A stretch of 64,000 nucleotides of DNA from Candidatus Tachikawaea gelatinosa (GTDB lineage: Bacteria > Pseudomonadota > Gammaproteobacteria > Enterobacterales > Enterobacteriaceae). Below the pieces are notes generated by a model, which saw only the letters and a program-made list of their open reading frames with translations, did not search any database and had not been told where the DNA came from. Below, piece by piece: positions 41,789 to 52,591 of the stretch. The stretch spans positions 466,001 to 530,000 of the forward strand of contig NZ_AP014521.1 in assembly GCF_000828815.1 (NCBI RefSeq). The letters are read 5' to 3'. The position numbers and the translations under genes are program-made. Position 1 is the stretch's first letter; each line of letters starts with the position of its first letter.

Positions 41789-42849
41789 ATACTCTCCATT
41801 GGAAAACTATTCAATACATGTAGCAAATTTTTACATTCTTTATAACTGCCAATAGTAATACGTAAACATTCTGATAAATCTATATAACTATTTTGATTCC
41901 GTAAAACTATTCCTTTGTTTAAAAGAAATCGAAAAATTGCTTGTGATTGTAAAAAACGTACTAATATATAATTAGTTTTACTTGGAAACACTTTTTTTAC
42001 TAATGGACATGTTTTTAAATTGTTAATTAACCACTCTTTATTTTTATTTATAGAAAAAATATTTTTTTTCATAACAGATAGTTTTGATTTACTTAATCCT
42101 TGTATTGCAATATCCGTAACTATTGTTGATATTGGATAGGGAGCTATAACTTTTAATAAACTATTAATTATTAAAGTATTGGCTAAAACGAAACCACATC
42201 TTATACTAGCTAGACCAAAAGCTTTTGAAAGAGTTCTTAAAATAACTAAATGAGAGTATTTTTCCATTAATTTCACTAACGTTTCATTTTTACAAAATTC
42301 GATATAAGCTTCATCAATTACTATTAATAATTTATTTTTAGTCATTCGTAATAATTTATTAATATCATTAAAAGAAAATACATTTCCAGTTGGGTTATTC
42401 GGACGACATATGTAAATTATCTTAGTATTATTAATTTTTTTCATAATTTCTAAAATATTTAATTGCCAATTAGGTAAAAGGTTAATTAAATGACATTTAA
42501 TACCAATTATTTGCGCAGAAACATAATACATACCATAAGTAGGAGGACAGATAATAATACAATCTTTTTTTGGTTCACAGAAAGCAGTCATCAAAAGTTG
42601 AATACCTTCATCTGCTCCTCGTGTTACAAGAATTTGATTTGTGTTAAGATTGACGTAATCAGCATAATATTGAATTAATATTTTTGGTTGACATTCAGGA
42701 TAACGATTTAAATGTTTATTACAAAAAACAAAAGAAAAAGGTAATTCATTCGCGTTTAAAAAAACTTTACCTTGGTTACCTAAACTACGTGCCGATTCGT
42801 ATGGAATTAATAAATCTATATTTTTTCTTATAATTTTTTTTATATTCAT
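41785..42849 (-). CDS. hisC: Histidinol-phosphate aminotransferase
   Basis: PLP transaminase, step 7 of histidine synthesis. I start it at the ATG at 42849 (MNIKKIIRKNIDLL), giving 354 residues (E. coli 356); the longer open frame to 42927 would run into hisD. NANELPF, RPNNPTGN and the PLP lysine in RTLSKAFGLASIRCGF are intact. Confidence 0.96.
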   Translation of the reverse strand: MNIKKIIRKNIDLLIPYESARSLGNQGKVFLNANELPFSFVFCNKHLNRYPECQPKILIQYYADYVNLNTNQILVTRGADEGIQLLMTAFCEPKKDCIIICPPTYGMYYVSAQIIGIKCHLINLLPNWQLNILEIMKKINNTKIIYICRPNNPTGNVFSFNDINKLLRMTKNKLLIVIDEAYIEFCKNETLVKLMEKYSHLVILRTLSKAFGLASIRCGFVLANTLIINSLLKVIAPYPISTIVTDIAIQGLSKSKLSVMKKNIFSINKNKEWLINNLKTCPLVKKVFPSKTNYILVRFLQSQAIFRFLLNKGIVLRNQNSYIDLSECLRITIGSYKECKNLLHVLNSFPMESI

Positions 42850-42863
42850 ATTTATATATAAAA

Positions 42864-44153
42864 TTAAGATAAACGTAAAGTAATAGCGTTTTTGTGAGCT
42901 TCTAATTTTTCTGCAAGAGCTAAACATTCAATAGTAGAAGAAAGTTTATGTAAACCTTTTTTTGTTAATTCTTGGACGGTAATACGTTTCTGAAAATCAA
43001 GTAAACCAATACTAGAATGAGTAGCAGTTTGACCATAAGTAGGTAGCACATGATTAGTACCAGAAGCATAGTCTCCTGCAGATTCTGGGGACCATTTTCC
43101 AAGAAAAACAGATCCTGCGTTTTTTACCTCTTTTAATAAATCACGGGGGCAACTAGTTTGAATACTTAAATGCTCTGGACCATACTGATTAGAGATATTT
43201 ATACATTCTTGTAAAGAAGATGTGATTATTAACAAACTATTTTTTAACGCTTTTTTAGCAATTAAAGAACGAGGCAAAAAAATAATTTGCTTTTTTATTT
43301 CTTTTAATACAGAAGAAGCTAATGAAAATGAAGGTGTTAATAACAATACTTGTGATGTTTCACCATGTTCTGCTTGAGATAACAAATCAGCAGCAATAAA
43401 GTCAGGTCTAGCATTAGAATCTGCAATAATTAATAGTTCTGATGGACCTGCAAAAAAATCAATAGCCGGGCCATCGAATTGATAATTCACTTGTTTTTTA
43501 GCTTCAGTAACCCATATGTTACCGGGTCCAAATATTTTTTCTACTTTATAAACAGATTTTGTACCAAAAGCTAAAGCAGCAATAGAATGAGCTCCACCTA
43601 TTTGAAAAATATCTTTTATGCCACACATTTCACATGCATATAGTATTTCATTACCAATTGGAGGTGGTGAACATAATAAAATTTTTTTACATCCTGCAAT
43701 TTTAGCAGGTATTGCTAACATTAAAACTGTAGAAAATAGTGGTGCTGAACCATTAGGTATATAAATTCCAACTGATTCTATTGGACGAAAAAATTGTTCA
43801 CAAATAATTCCAGGTTTTATTTCGATACTTATAGGAGAAATTTTTTGGGCCATATGAAATTTTTTTATATTTTCCATTGCTACCAATAGAGCATCTTTTA
43901 TTGATTTATTTAAAAAATTTTTAGAATAACTAATCTTTTTTGGATTAATACGCAAATTTTTTTCATGAAAGTTATCAAATTTACTATTAAATTTTATTAA
44001 CGCATCATCTCCATATTTTTTAACTGTTTCTATAATATCAGCAACTTTTTTACTAATTTTCTTTGAAACAGATATCGCTGGTCTTAATAAGATATTTTGT
44101 TTTTTTTCTTGATTACAATTTTTCCAAAAAACTATTGAATTAAAATCATTCAT
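42864..44153 (-). CDS. hisD: Histidinol dehydrogenase
   Basis: Zinc enzyme that oxidises histidinol to histidine in two NAD steps. It has 429 residues (E. coli 434). Seen: AGPSELLIIADSNA, QAEHG zinc region, GPEHLSIQ, SAGDYASGTNHVLPT. 14 bases before hisC and three after hisG. Confidence 0.97.
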   Translation of the reverse strand: MNDFNSIVFWKNCNQEKKQNILLRPAISVSKKISKKVADIIETVKKYGDDALIKFNSKFDNFHEKNLRINPKKISYSKNFLNKSIKDALLVAMENIKKFHMAQKISPISIEIKPGIICEQFFRPIESVGIYIPNGSAPLFSTVLMLAIPAKIAGCKKILLCSPPPIGNEILYACEMCGIKDIFQIGGAHSIAALAFGTKSVYKVEKIFGPGNIWVTEAKKQVNYQFDGPAIDFFAGPSELLIIADSNARPDFIAADLLSQAEHGETSQVLLLTPSFSLASSVLKEIKKQIIFLPRSLIAKKALKNSLLIITSSLQECINISNQYGPEHLSIQTSCPRDLLKEVKNAGSVFLGKWSPESAGDYASGTNHVLPTYGQTATHSSIGLLDFQKRITVQELTKKGLHKLSSTIECLALAEKLEAHKNAITLRLS

Positions 44154-44156
44154 TTT

Positions 44157-45050
44157 TTACTCCATCATTTTTTCAATTGGTAATACTAAAATAGAACTAG
44201 CACCTAAAGATTTTAGTTTTTCCATTGTATCCCAAAAAATTGTTTCTCTACTTACTACATGCATTGCAACACGATTATTATCGCCTGCTAGTGATGAAAC
44301 AGTAGGCCGTTCTGCTCCTGGTAATAAATTAATAACTTTTTGTAAATTTTTAGCTGGTATATGCAACATAATGTATTTTGATTCACGTGCTTTTATTACA
44401 CTATTAATTCGCATAATTATTTTTTTTATTAATTCTTGTTTTTTTTTTGATATTGGGCCATGACGTTGAATGAGTACTGCTTTTGATTTATAAACTACTT
44501 CTACTTCTTTTAATCCATTTGCTTCTAAAGTTGCTCCAGTAGATACTAAATCGCAAACAACATCTGCTAAACCTGCTCTAGGAGCTACTTCTACTGAACC
44601 ATTTAATAAACAAGATTTAAAAGATAACCCATGTTTATTAAAATATTTCTTTAAAATATGAGGATAAGAAGTTGCTATCCGGGTATTATTTAAATATTCT
44701 AATCCTTCATAATTTTGATGAATAGGAATAGCAATAGATAAACGACATTTTCCAAAATCTAATCGTAATAAAGTTGAAAAAAATGGATTTTCTCCTCTAG
44801 ATTTACGCGTTAAATATTCTTCTTCTAAAACGTTTTCACCAATAATACCAAGATCAATTACTTTATCTATAACTAATCCTGGGATATCATCATCACGAAC
44901 CCACATAATATCAATAGGCATATTTTCAGAAAAAGTAATTAAACGTTGTTTTAAATTAATTTTAATTCCACATCTTATTAATAATTCACATGAATCGTTA
45001 CTCAATCGACCAGATTTTTGTATAGCTATTCTTAAACGATTACTTAACAT
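44157..45050 (-). CDS. hisG: ATP phosphoribosyltransferase
   Basis: First and feedback-controlled step of histidine synthesis (ATP plus PRPP). It has 297 residues (E. coli 299), the long form with the C-terminal regulatory ACT-like domain, so histidine feedback inhibition may be kept. Seen: [38 protein letters not shown] with the PRPP loop. First gene of hisGDCBHAFI. Confidence 0.97.
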   Translation of the reverse strand: MLSNRLRIAIQKSGRLSNDSCELLIRCGIKINLKQRLITFSENMPIDIMWVRDDDIPGLVIDKVIDLGIIGENVLEEEYLTRKSRGENPFFSTLLRLDFGKCRLSIAIPIHQNYEGLEYLNNTRIATSYPHILKKYFNKHGLSFKSCLLNGSVEVAPRAGLADVVCDLVSTGATLEANGLKEVEVVYKSKAVLIQRHGPISKKKQELIKKIIMRINSVIKARESKYIMLHIPAKNLQKVINLLPGAERPTVSSLAGDNNRVAMHVVSRETIFWDTMEKLKSLGASSILVLPIEKMME

Positions 45051-45080
45051 TATTTTTCCTTTTTTTGGTCATTTATAATT

Positions 45081-45119
45081 AAAAAAAAGAAAACCCTCAT
45101 TAAAAATTTTAAGAGGGTT
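45081..45119 (-). terminator. Intrinsic terminator in the hisG leader
   Basis: On the minus strand AACCCTC (45119-45113) pairs with GAGGGTT (45098-45092), then TTCTTTTTTTT. It ends about 30 bases before the hisG start, the place of the E. coli his attenuator terminator. No His-rich leader peptide is seen upstream. It could instead end an upstream transcript, but nothing is coded there now. Confidence 0.8.
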
Positions 45120-45819
45120 ATTTATGAAAAATTTTAAGTAAAACTTTTATATGTTGTTATAAATGAAAAGATATTTATATATAAATTTTTAAAAATTTAT
45201 ATATAAGAATATTAATAAAATATATTACTTGTACGCATAATTTTACTATAAAAACTATAAAGTTTTTATAGTAAACAATATATTAATATATGTTATATGT
45301 TATGAATAATTTATAATTACATAGCAAAAAATCAAAAAAATATTATAAGCATAGGTAAACGATATAAAAAAAATGATTACATTCTAAAAAAATAAAATTA
45401 TTTCTTACAAATTGTATACAGCAAATACATTTAACATTAAAAAAATTATTCCATAATATATCTAAAAAATATTCAATTAATTATTGTTAACAATCATTTT
45501 TATCTTCTTTAAATAATTTTTTTATACGTGATGTATTATTTTTTTTAGAAAAAAAGATTTGAAATATTAACAACTCCAAAAGTAATAGTTAATTTTATTA
45601 ATAATCAATTTAAATATATTATTTAGTTCACTAAAATAATACCTCTCTTTAATAAGAGATAATAATATTTATACAGATTCTTTAAAAAAATCAAACGCAG
45701 ATTATTTTAAATAAATGTAATTTTTAGAAAAAACTTCGTCAGTATAAAAAAATTAAATACGTTTAATTTAAAATTTTAAATATCATTATTAAAATAAAAA
45801 AATAAGTAAATAACTTCTC
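45120..45819. other. Decayed 0.7-kb spacer between ybiB and hisG
   Basis: No gene recognised. A perfect 32-bp AT palindrome lies at 45175-45206, and a 15-bp stem with 4-nt loop at 45242-45256/45261-45275. On the minus strand 45579-45487 a 30-codon open stretch ends SRIKKLFKEDKNDC-stop and looks like the tail of a lost gene, which I cannot name. The his promoter must be here. Confidence 0.5.
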
Positions 45820-46776
45820 TCAATATCCTTTTTTTTTTATTTTTAAAAACGCTTCTTCAAAAGAAGAACATACTTTACTAGCTACACAATAACTAGCAAT
45901 TTGAAAACGAATAGAAGGAGGCATTGGTAACAATTTTTTTATAATTTTTTTCATCCAAGATATTGTCTCTTGAATGTTTTTAGATGGCAATAAAGTTTTT
46001 TTTTCTTTATAATCATAAAAAAAAATTTTTTCAAACTTATTTCCATAAATAAAAGTAATTTTTTGTGACTTGTTTGGATGAATAGAAACTTCACCTTCAT
46101 TTCCATATGTTAAAAGTACTGATTCATTAGTTTTTCTAAATAACATTTTTATTAAATTAAAATATTTAGGATGAGAAACACTAACAAATCGTATAGCTTG
46201 ATTTATATTAAAAGGATAAATTAATTTTGCTAAAATATGTGAACTGTTTCTCATATTAGTACGCCAACGTAAAGATACCTGATTAGCTATAGATTTGCAT
46301 AAGTTTTCAATAGGCATAAAAACTAATTCATGATTATTTATTTTTTTTTCTGCTACTAAAAAATCACTAGTTGGAAATATTTGAAAATATTTAAATATAT
46401 CTTTACTAATTATTCTTGTTGGATCTTCAGTAACTCCATGTACTAAGACAGGAAAATCTAATTTATTTAATAAAATTGCTAGTAAAGGAGTTAAATTACA
46501 TTGACGTCTCGCACCATTATAACTTGGAATAATAGCTACAATATTTTTAGTTTTAATGCGAAAACAAGATATCTTTTCTTGCATAGCACAATAAAAACCA
46601 TGTAATTCTTTTATACTTTCTCCTTTTGAACGTATAGCAAGTAATAAAGTTCCTAATTCTAAATCTGCAATTTTATTTTCTAGAATACATTGATAAAGTT
46701 TTTTTGAATCGTTAAACGTCATACTATAATCATTTTTTTTACGGATAATTTTTTTTATAATCTTTTGGATATTCAT
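45820..46776 (-). CDS. ybiB: TrpD2-like protein YbiB
   Basis: A homologue of anthranilate phosphoribosyltransferase without that activity; in E. coli YbiB binds nucleic acid. It has 318 residues (E. coli 320). Strong family matches: LELGTLLLAIRSKGES, IIPSYNGARRQCNLTPLLAI, VHGVTEDPTR, RWRTNMRNSSHILAKL, GNEGEVSIHPNK. It is intact but its role in this cell is unknown. It lies alone between pykA and the his spacer. Confidence 0.9.
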   Translation of the reverse strand: MNIQKIIKKIIRKKNDYSMTFNDSKKLYQCILENKIADLELGTLLLAIRSKGESIKELHGFYCAMQEKISCFRIKTKNIVAIIPSYNGARRQCNLTPLLAILLNKLDFPVLVHGVTEDPTRIISKDIFKYFQIFPTSDFLVAEKKINNHELVFMPIENLCKSIANQVSLRWRTNMRNSSHILAKLIYPFNINQAIRFVSVSHPKYFNLIKMLFRKTNESVLLTYGNEGEVSIHPNKSQKITFIYGNKFEKIFFYDYKEKKTLLPSKNIQETISWMKKIIKKLLPMPPSIRFQIASYCVASKVCSSFEEAFLKIKKKGY

Positions 46777-46851
46777 TGTTTAATTTTTATTAAAATTTTT
46801 ATAAAAAACATCAATAATATTTATATTATTTAATTACATTATTTTTTAGCG

Positions 46852-48294
46852 TTAACTTACACTTAATATTCTATTAATGTTAGTAGTTCCAGTAGTACCC
46901 ATAACATCACCTTGTGTAACAATTACTAAATCACCAAATCTTAAAAAGTTTTTTTTATATAATAAATGCACAGCTTTTTTTGCGGCAATTAAACCATCAT
47001 CATGATTATCAAAAAAAACAGGTATCACTCCTCTATATAATGTCACTGCATTTAACGTTTTTTCATGACGAGAAAGAGCAAAAATTGGTAATCCAGAAGT
47101 AATTCTGGATGTCATTAAAGCTGTTTTTCCAGATTCAGTCATAGTAATAATTGCAGAAATTCCTTGCAAATGATTAGCAGTATACATTGCTGACATAGCA
47201 GTTGCTTCTTCAACTGTTTTAAACGTAATGTTTAATCTATGTTTTGAAATATTTATTTTTGGTATCTTTTCTGCTCCAAAACAGACTTTAGACATTAAAG
47301 ACACAGTTTCATATGGATATTCTCCTGTGGCAGTTTCTGCTGATAACATAACTGCATCAGTACCATCTAAAACAGCATTAGCTACATCCATAACTTCTGC
47401 TCTAGTAGGAGTAGGATTAGCAATCATAGATTCCATCATTTGCGTTGCAGTTATTATAACTCGGTTAAATTGACGTGCTCGACTAATTAATGTTTTTTGT
47501 ATGCCAATTAATTCCGGATCTCCAATTTCTACACCTAAATCTCCGCGTGCTACCATAATAGCGTCTGATGCTAAAATAATATCATCTATTGCTTTTTGAC
47601 TCGAAACTACTTCAGCTCTTTCTATTTTCGCAATAATTTTTGCAAAACAACCTGCTTGATTAATTAAATAACGAGCACGATTTAAATCGTTGCTTGATCT
47701 AGGAAAAGATATTGCTAAATAATCTACTCCAATTTTAGCCGCAGTAATAATATCTTTTTTATCTTTTTCTGTTAATGCTTCTGCGGACAAACCACCTCCT
47801 AATTTATTAATTCCTTTTTTGTTAGACAAAAAACCACCCACCTTTACTTTTGTAAAAACTTTTTTATTTTCAATTTTTATAACTTTGAGTTGGATACGAC
47901 CATCATCTAATAATAAAACATCATCTTTTTTTAAATCTTGTGGTAAATCTTGATAGTCTGTTCCAACAGTGTTTTCGTTTCCTTCTATAGAATTAATACT
48001 TGGATCAATAATAAACTGATTTCCGTTCTTTAAATATATTTTTCCTGTTTTAAAACTAGAAATTCTTATTTTTGGGCCCTGCAAATCCCCTAAAATTGCA
48101 ATATAAATTTCATTTTTTTTAGCAATGTTTCTCACTTTCTTAACATAACGATAATAATCATCTTTTTCTCCATGAGAGAAATTTATTCTTACAACATTTG
48201 CCCCTGCTTTAATAATTTTTTCAAGATTATTATTAGAATCTGTTGTAGGACCGAGAGTTGTTACAATTTTTGTTCTTCTAAAACGTTTTAGCAT
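46852..48294 (-). CDS. pykA: Pyruvate kinase II
   Basis: Final step of glycolysis, PEP plus ADP to pyruvate plus ATP. 480 residues, the length of E. coli PykA (PykF is 470). Seen: [48 protein letters not shown]. Divergent from zwf, as in E. coli, with the regulator gene hexR missing between them. Confidence 0.96.
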   Translation of the reverse strand: MLKRFRRTKIVTTLGPTTDSNNNLEKIIKAGANVVRINFSHGEKDDYYRYVKKVRNIAKKNEIYIAILGDLQGPKIRISSFKTGKIYLKNGNQFIIDPSINSIEGNENTVGTDYQDLPQDLKKDDVLLLDDGRIQLKVIKIENKKVFTKVKVGGFLSNKKGINKLGGGLSAEALTEKDKKDIITAAKIGVDYLAISFPRSSNDLNRARYLINQAGCFAKIIAKIERAEVVSSQKAIDDIILASDAIMVARGDLGVEIGDPELIGIQKTLISRARQFNRVIITATQMMESMIANPTPTRAEVMDVANAVLDGTDAVMLSAETATGEYPYETVSLMSKVCFGAEKIPKINISKHRLNITFKTVEEATAMSAMYTANHLQGISAIITMTESGKTALMTSRITSGLPIFALSRHEKTLNAVTLYRGVIPVFFDNHDDGLIAAKKAVHLLYKKNFLRFGDLVIVTQGDVMGTTGTTNINRILSVS

Positions 48295-48621
48295 AAAAAT
48301 TCCTGTTTTAACAAATAATGTTAATATTTTTTAATTATTTATTTTATAAAAATGAAATAAATGTTCTCATAAACTTTTAATATTTAATATAATTAAAAAA
48401 AATAAAATTATTCGCTATTTTTTAAAAGTATTTGCATTTATTTTTTTTAATATTTAAATTTATATAAATTTAAAAAAAGTAAAACAAAATTATACGGTTT
48501 TTATAAATGATAAAAAATCATTTCTTTATAAAAATTTAAAAAAAATTATTTTAATATTAACATGATCTATTTCATATAAATTATTAAAAATAAAAATTTG
48601 TTATTTTTTAAGGAAAAAATA
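48295..48621. promoter_or_regulatory. Divergent pykA/zwf spacer
   Basis: No gene seen; E. coli has hexR here. It must contain both promoters. A TATAAA/TATAAT-like background is everywhere, so no promoter is called. AAGGA at 48610-48614 is the zwf ribosome-binding site. Confidence 0.5.
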
Positions 48622-50100
48622 ATGTCAATAATAAAATCTTTTAAAGCTTGTGATTTAGTAATTTTTGGAACAAAAGGAGATCTTGCTAGACGTAAATTAT
48701 TACCTTCATTATACAGATTAGAAAAATTAGAACAAATCCATAAAGACACTCGAATTATTGGTGTGGGACGTGCGCAATGGAATAAAGAAAAATATATAGA
48801 TATCGTTAAAAAATCTATTTTAGATTTTTCTTCAACAAAAATAGATCAAAAAATTTTACAAAAACTGACTGATCGTTTTTGTTTTTTAAATCTTGATGTA
48901 AATGATACTAATAAATTTTATCAATTAAAAAAATTACTGGATCAAAAAAATCGTCATACTATTAATTATTTTGCTATGCCTCCTGATACTTTTGGAGCTA
49001 TTTGTAAAGGATTGGGAACTGCTTCTTTGAATGCAAAACCAGCATGTATTGTAATAGAAAAACCTTTAGGTTTATCATTAAAAACTTCACAAGATATTAA
49101 TAATAGTGTTGGAAAGTTTTTTGAAGAAAGTCAAATATTTCGTATTGATCATTATTTAGGAAAAGAAACAGTATTAAATTTGTTAGCTTTACGATTTTCT
49201 AATTCTATTTTTATGAATAACTGGAATAAAAATATTATTGATCATATACAAATTACAGTTGCAGAAGAAGTAGGAATTGAAGGACGATGGAACTATTTTA
49301 ATCATGTAGGGCAAACTCGTGATATGGTTCAAAATCATTTATTGCAAATTTTGACAATAATTGCAATGTCTACTCCTGCAAATTTAAACGCTGATAGTAT
49401 ACGAGATGAAAAAGTAAAAGTGTTGAATTCTTTACGTCGAATAGATTGTAAAAATATTGATCTCAATACTTCAAGAGGACAATATTCTGCTGGTGTATTA
49501 AATGGTAAAAAAGTTGTAGGGTACTTAGAAGAAAGTGATGCTCAAATATCAAAAAGTGATACTGAAACATTTGTTGCAATACGTGTAGATATTGATAATT
49601 GGAGATGGAGTGGTGTACCTTTTTATTTAAGAACAGGAAAACGTTTACCTAAAAAATATTCAGAGATAGTTATTTATTTTAAACAACCTAAAATAAATAT
49701 TTTTAAAGATTTATATCCTGTTTTAGCTAAAAATAAACTGATTATTAGATTACAACCAAATGAAGGTATTGATTTTGAGTTTTTGAATAAAACTCCTGGT
49801 ATTAATCATAAATATAATTTAAAACCTATGAAAATGAGTTTAAATTATTTTAAAGATGTTAAAGAATCATGCTTAATAGACGCTTATGAACGTCTCTTAT
49901 TAGATGTAATGCAAGGTTTACAAAATTTATTTGTTCGTAGAGATGAAGTAGAATTAGCTTGGGAATGGATAGATTCAATTATTTATGCATGGAAAATAAA
50001 AAGAAGTAAAATTGAACCATATCCTGCAGGTACATGGGGTCCATATTCTTCAAGAAAAATTATTGAGCGTGATGGTTTTGGATGGCATTTGAACATTTAA
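48622..50100 (+). CDS. zwf: Glucose-6-phosphate 1-dehydrogenase
   Basis: Entry to the oxidative pentose phosphate pathway, producing NADPH. With the ATG at 48622 (AGGA seven bases ahead) it has 492 residues (E. coli 491); an upstream TTG would add eight residues without support. NADP loop FGTKGDLARRKLLPSLY, active-site RIDHYLGKETV, and KSLRRI-like LNSLRRID are intact. Confidence 0.97.
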   Translation: MSIIKSFKACDLVIFGTKGDLARRKLLPSLYRLEKLEQIHKDTRIIGVGRAQWNKEKYIDIVKKSILDFSSTKIDQKILQKLTDRFCFLNLDVNDTNKFYQLKKLLDQKNRHTINYFAMPPDTFGAICKGLGTASLNAKPACIVIEKPLGLSLKTSQDINNSVGKFFEESQIFRIDHYLGKETVLNLLALRFSNSIFMNNWNKNIIDHIQITVAEEVGIEGRWNYFNHVGQTRDMVQNHLLQILTIIAMSTPANLNADSIRDEKVKVLNSLRRIDCKNIDLNTSRGQYSAGVLNGKKVVGYLEESDAQISKSDTETFVAIRVDIDNWRWSGVPFYLRTGKRLPKKYSEIVIYFKQPKINIFKDLYPVLAKNKLIIRLQPNEGIDFEFLNKTPGINHKYNLKPMKMSLNYFKDVKESCLIDAYERLLLDVMQGLQNLFVRRDEVELAWEWIDSIIYAWKIKRSKIEPYPAGTWGPYSSRKIIERDGFGWHLNI

Positions 50101-50155
50101 CTATAAATATACAGAAGGAAATAAGATATTTTTTAGTAATAACAATTATATATTA

Positions 50156-51880
50156 CTACATATGTTTTATAGTTTGAATTCCTAATAAGTCTAAACCAAG
50201 TTTAATTATTTTTGCAGTAATGATTGCTAGTTTTAAACGACTTTTTTTAATATTCATTTTTTTGTTATTAATAATAGGACAATTTTCATAGAATATGGAA
50301 AACAATCCAGATATTTTATAAAGATATGTGCAAATTAAGTGAGGGGTTCCTAAAAATGCTGTTTTTTCTATAGTTTCTTCAAACTGTAATAAGCAAATTG
50401 CTAATTGCATTTCATATGTATTACTAATGATTATTTTGTTATTAATTTCATGATTTTTAACAAAAGATTTTTTTAAAATAGATAATATACGAGTATATGC
50501 ATATTGTATATAAGGAGCAGTATTTCCTTCAAAAGATAACATTAGATCCCAATTAAAAATATAATCATGTGTTCTATTTCTTGAAAGATCTGCATATTTG
50601 ATGGCACTAATACTAATTATTTCAGCTAACTTTTGTTTTTCTAGATCTTTCATACAAGGATTTTTCATTTGTATTAATTTAAACGCTTTTTTATACCCTT
50701 CGTTTAATAAATCAATTAATTTAATTGTGTTTCCGCTGCGTGTTTTGAAAGGTTGTTTATTATCATTTAATATCATACCAAAAGCATGATGTTCTAATTG
50801 AAGATCAGCAGTGATATAATTTGCTTTAAGAGCAATATTAAAAACTTGCATTAGATGTAAGTGCTGACGTGCATCTATATAATATAAAATACGATCTGCT
50901 TTTAATGTTTCATATCTATATTTTAAACAAGCAATATCAATGGTAGTATATAAAAAACCTCCATCCTTTTTTTGAATAATTACTCCAAAAGGTTGTCCAT
51001 TTTTATTTATATATTCTTTTAAGAAAACAACGATAGCTCCTTCACTTTCTTCAGCTAATTTTTTTTCTTTTAAATCTTTTACAATTTTAGATAAATCGTT
51101 ATGATAAAAACTTTCTCCAAGAACATGTTGATCTTTCAGGGAAACATTTAAACGATTATAAATTTTTTGATTATTGTTTAATGAAACTTTTACTATTTTT
51201 TTCCATATTTTTTTGTGTAAGACATTACCGCTTTGTAATTGTTTTAAACAATTTCTTGATTCACTATTAAAATTAATATCTTGTTCGTATAATATTTTTG
51301 ATTTTTTGTAAATTTTTTCTAAATTAATTAAAGATATATCTTGTATTTTTTTTTTTATTATATAGGCAATGAGCATGCCAAATTGATTACCCCAATCTCC
51401 TACATGATTCATTCTTATAACTTTATGACCTAAAAATTCTAATATTCTTGCAGAAGAATCTCCAATAATTGTAGATCGCAAGTGTCCTACATGCATTTCT
51501 TTAGCTAAATTAGGAGATGAATAATCTATTACAATAGTTTGTGGTTTTTTTACAACATTAATTGATAAACGAGAAGAACAAAAAATTTTTTCAAGTTGTA
51601 TAGATAACCAATTTTCATCTAAATAAATGTTAATAAATCCAGGTTTTATAACCGTAATATTTTTTGCTATTCCTTGCAAATCAATTTTTAAAATTAATTC
51701 ATTAGCTAATGAAAAAGATGACTTCTTTAATTTTTTTGCTATTGAAATAATGCCATTAACTTGATAATGTCCAAATTTTATTCTATTAGTTTGTTTAACT
51801 TGCGGGTCAAAATCTTCCGGAATGTTAATAGAAGTCATTGCTTCACGAACTTTGTTTGATATAAATGCATGAGTATTCAA
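50156..51880 (-). CDS. argS: Arginyl-tRNA synthetase
   Basis: Charges tRNA-Arg. It has 574 residues (E. coli 577). HIGH motif appears as HVGHLRSTIIGD after SSPNLAKEM; the KMSK equivalent is in FKTRSGNTIKL; the anticodon-binding DALR domain has PYIQYAYTRILSIL and ends LLGIQTIKHM. Convergent with zwf; a TAGTAATA/TATTACTA stem (50134-50158) covers its stop. Confidence 0.96.
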   Translation of the reverse strand: MNTHAFISNKVREAMTSINIPEDFDPQVKQTNRIKFGHYQVNGIISIAKKLKKSSFSLANELILKIDLQGIAKNITVIKPGFINIYLDENWLSIQLEKIFCSSRLSINVVKKPQTIVIDYSSPNLAKEMHVGHLRSTIIGDSSARILEFLGHKVIRMNHVGDWGNQFGMLIAYIIKKKIQDISLINLEKIYKKSKILYEQDINFNSESRNCLKQLQSGNVLHKKIWKKIVKVSLNNNQKIYNRLNVSLKDQHVLGESFYHNDLSKIVKDLKEKKLAEESEGAIVVFLKEYINKNGQPFGVIIQKKDGGFLYTTIDIACLKYRYETLKADRILYYIDARQHLHLMQVFNIALKANYITADLQLEHHAFGMILNDNKQPFKTRSGNTIKLIDLLNEGYKKAFKLIQMKNPCMKDLEKQKLAEIISISAIKYADLSRNRTHDYIFNWDLMLSFEGNTAPYIQYAYTRILSILKKSFVKNHEINNKIIISNTYEMQLAICLLQFEETIEKTAFLGTPHLICTYLYKISGLFSIFYENCPIINNKKMNIKKSRLKLAIITAKIIKLGLDLLGIQTIKHM

Positions 51881-52591
51881 AAATTAACCTTATTCTATTT
51901 TTATAGAATTTATAATTCATAAGATATTTCAGTGATTTTTATTTTTTCGCTTAAAACATTATAAAACATAATAACAGTTTTTAAAATTTTTTATTTTAGA
52001 GTTTTTTTGATATTTATTTTTATGCTTATAAAATCTTGAAACTATCAATTACTTTATTGCAGCTAATAGAATCTGAAATGTGTGTATAATTATATATGAA
52101 TATAAATCTAAAATAGATAGCTTAACTAATTTTTTGATCTAAATTGATTATTCTGTAGATACAACATTTATTGTTACACTGAATTTCTAAAACTTTTTTA
52201 AAAAAGTATAAGGTTAGTAAATGATATATTTCCAATTTGGTTTCGATTTAGAGTTAATTTTTATTCTAAATAAATAATATAGTATTTTTTTTTCATATAT
52301 TAAAAATTTTAATATAATTTTTATATATCGTTTATATCGCATATTTTTAGTTTTTTGTTCATTAAAAATGAATTTAGTAAGTTAATTGATGCATGATGAA
52401 ATTTTTAATGACAAATTTTTATTTTTTATTAGATATCACAATATTTGTTTTATTTTTTTTGTTGTTTCTTGATTTTTTATATTTTTTAAAAAAACATTAT
52501 TTTATGTAAAAGCTTTTTTTTAACTTTAAATTAAATATAATTATGATTATTCTTAAATATATAATATATTATTAATGTATAAATTTATTTT
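51881..52591. other. Decayed spacer between argS and cmoB relic
   Basis: About 700 bases without a recognisable gene. E. coli has yecM, cutC and torYZ between argS and cmoB. Weak protein-like traces occur on both strands, but none holds over enough residues to name. A 39-codon hydrophobic open stretch at about 52394-52510 on the plus strand is probably chance. Confidence 0.5.

Noticed and set aside
51985-52262. Traces resembling cmoA (plus strand) and yecM (minus strand)
   Set aside because: Both matches are short, need gaps, and lie on the strand opposite to that predicted by E. coli synteny; AT-rich sequence gives such matches by chance.
52394-52510. 39-codon hydrophobic open stretch as a possible small membrane protein
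   Set aside because: Phe/Leu-rich composition follows from T-rich DNA, there is no good ribosome-binding site, and it sits in decayed sequence.
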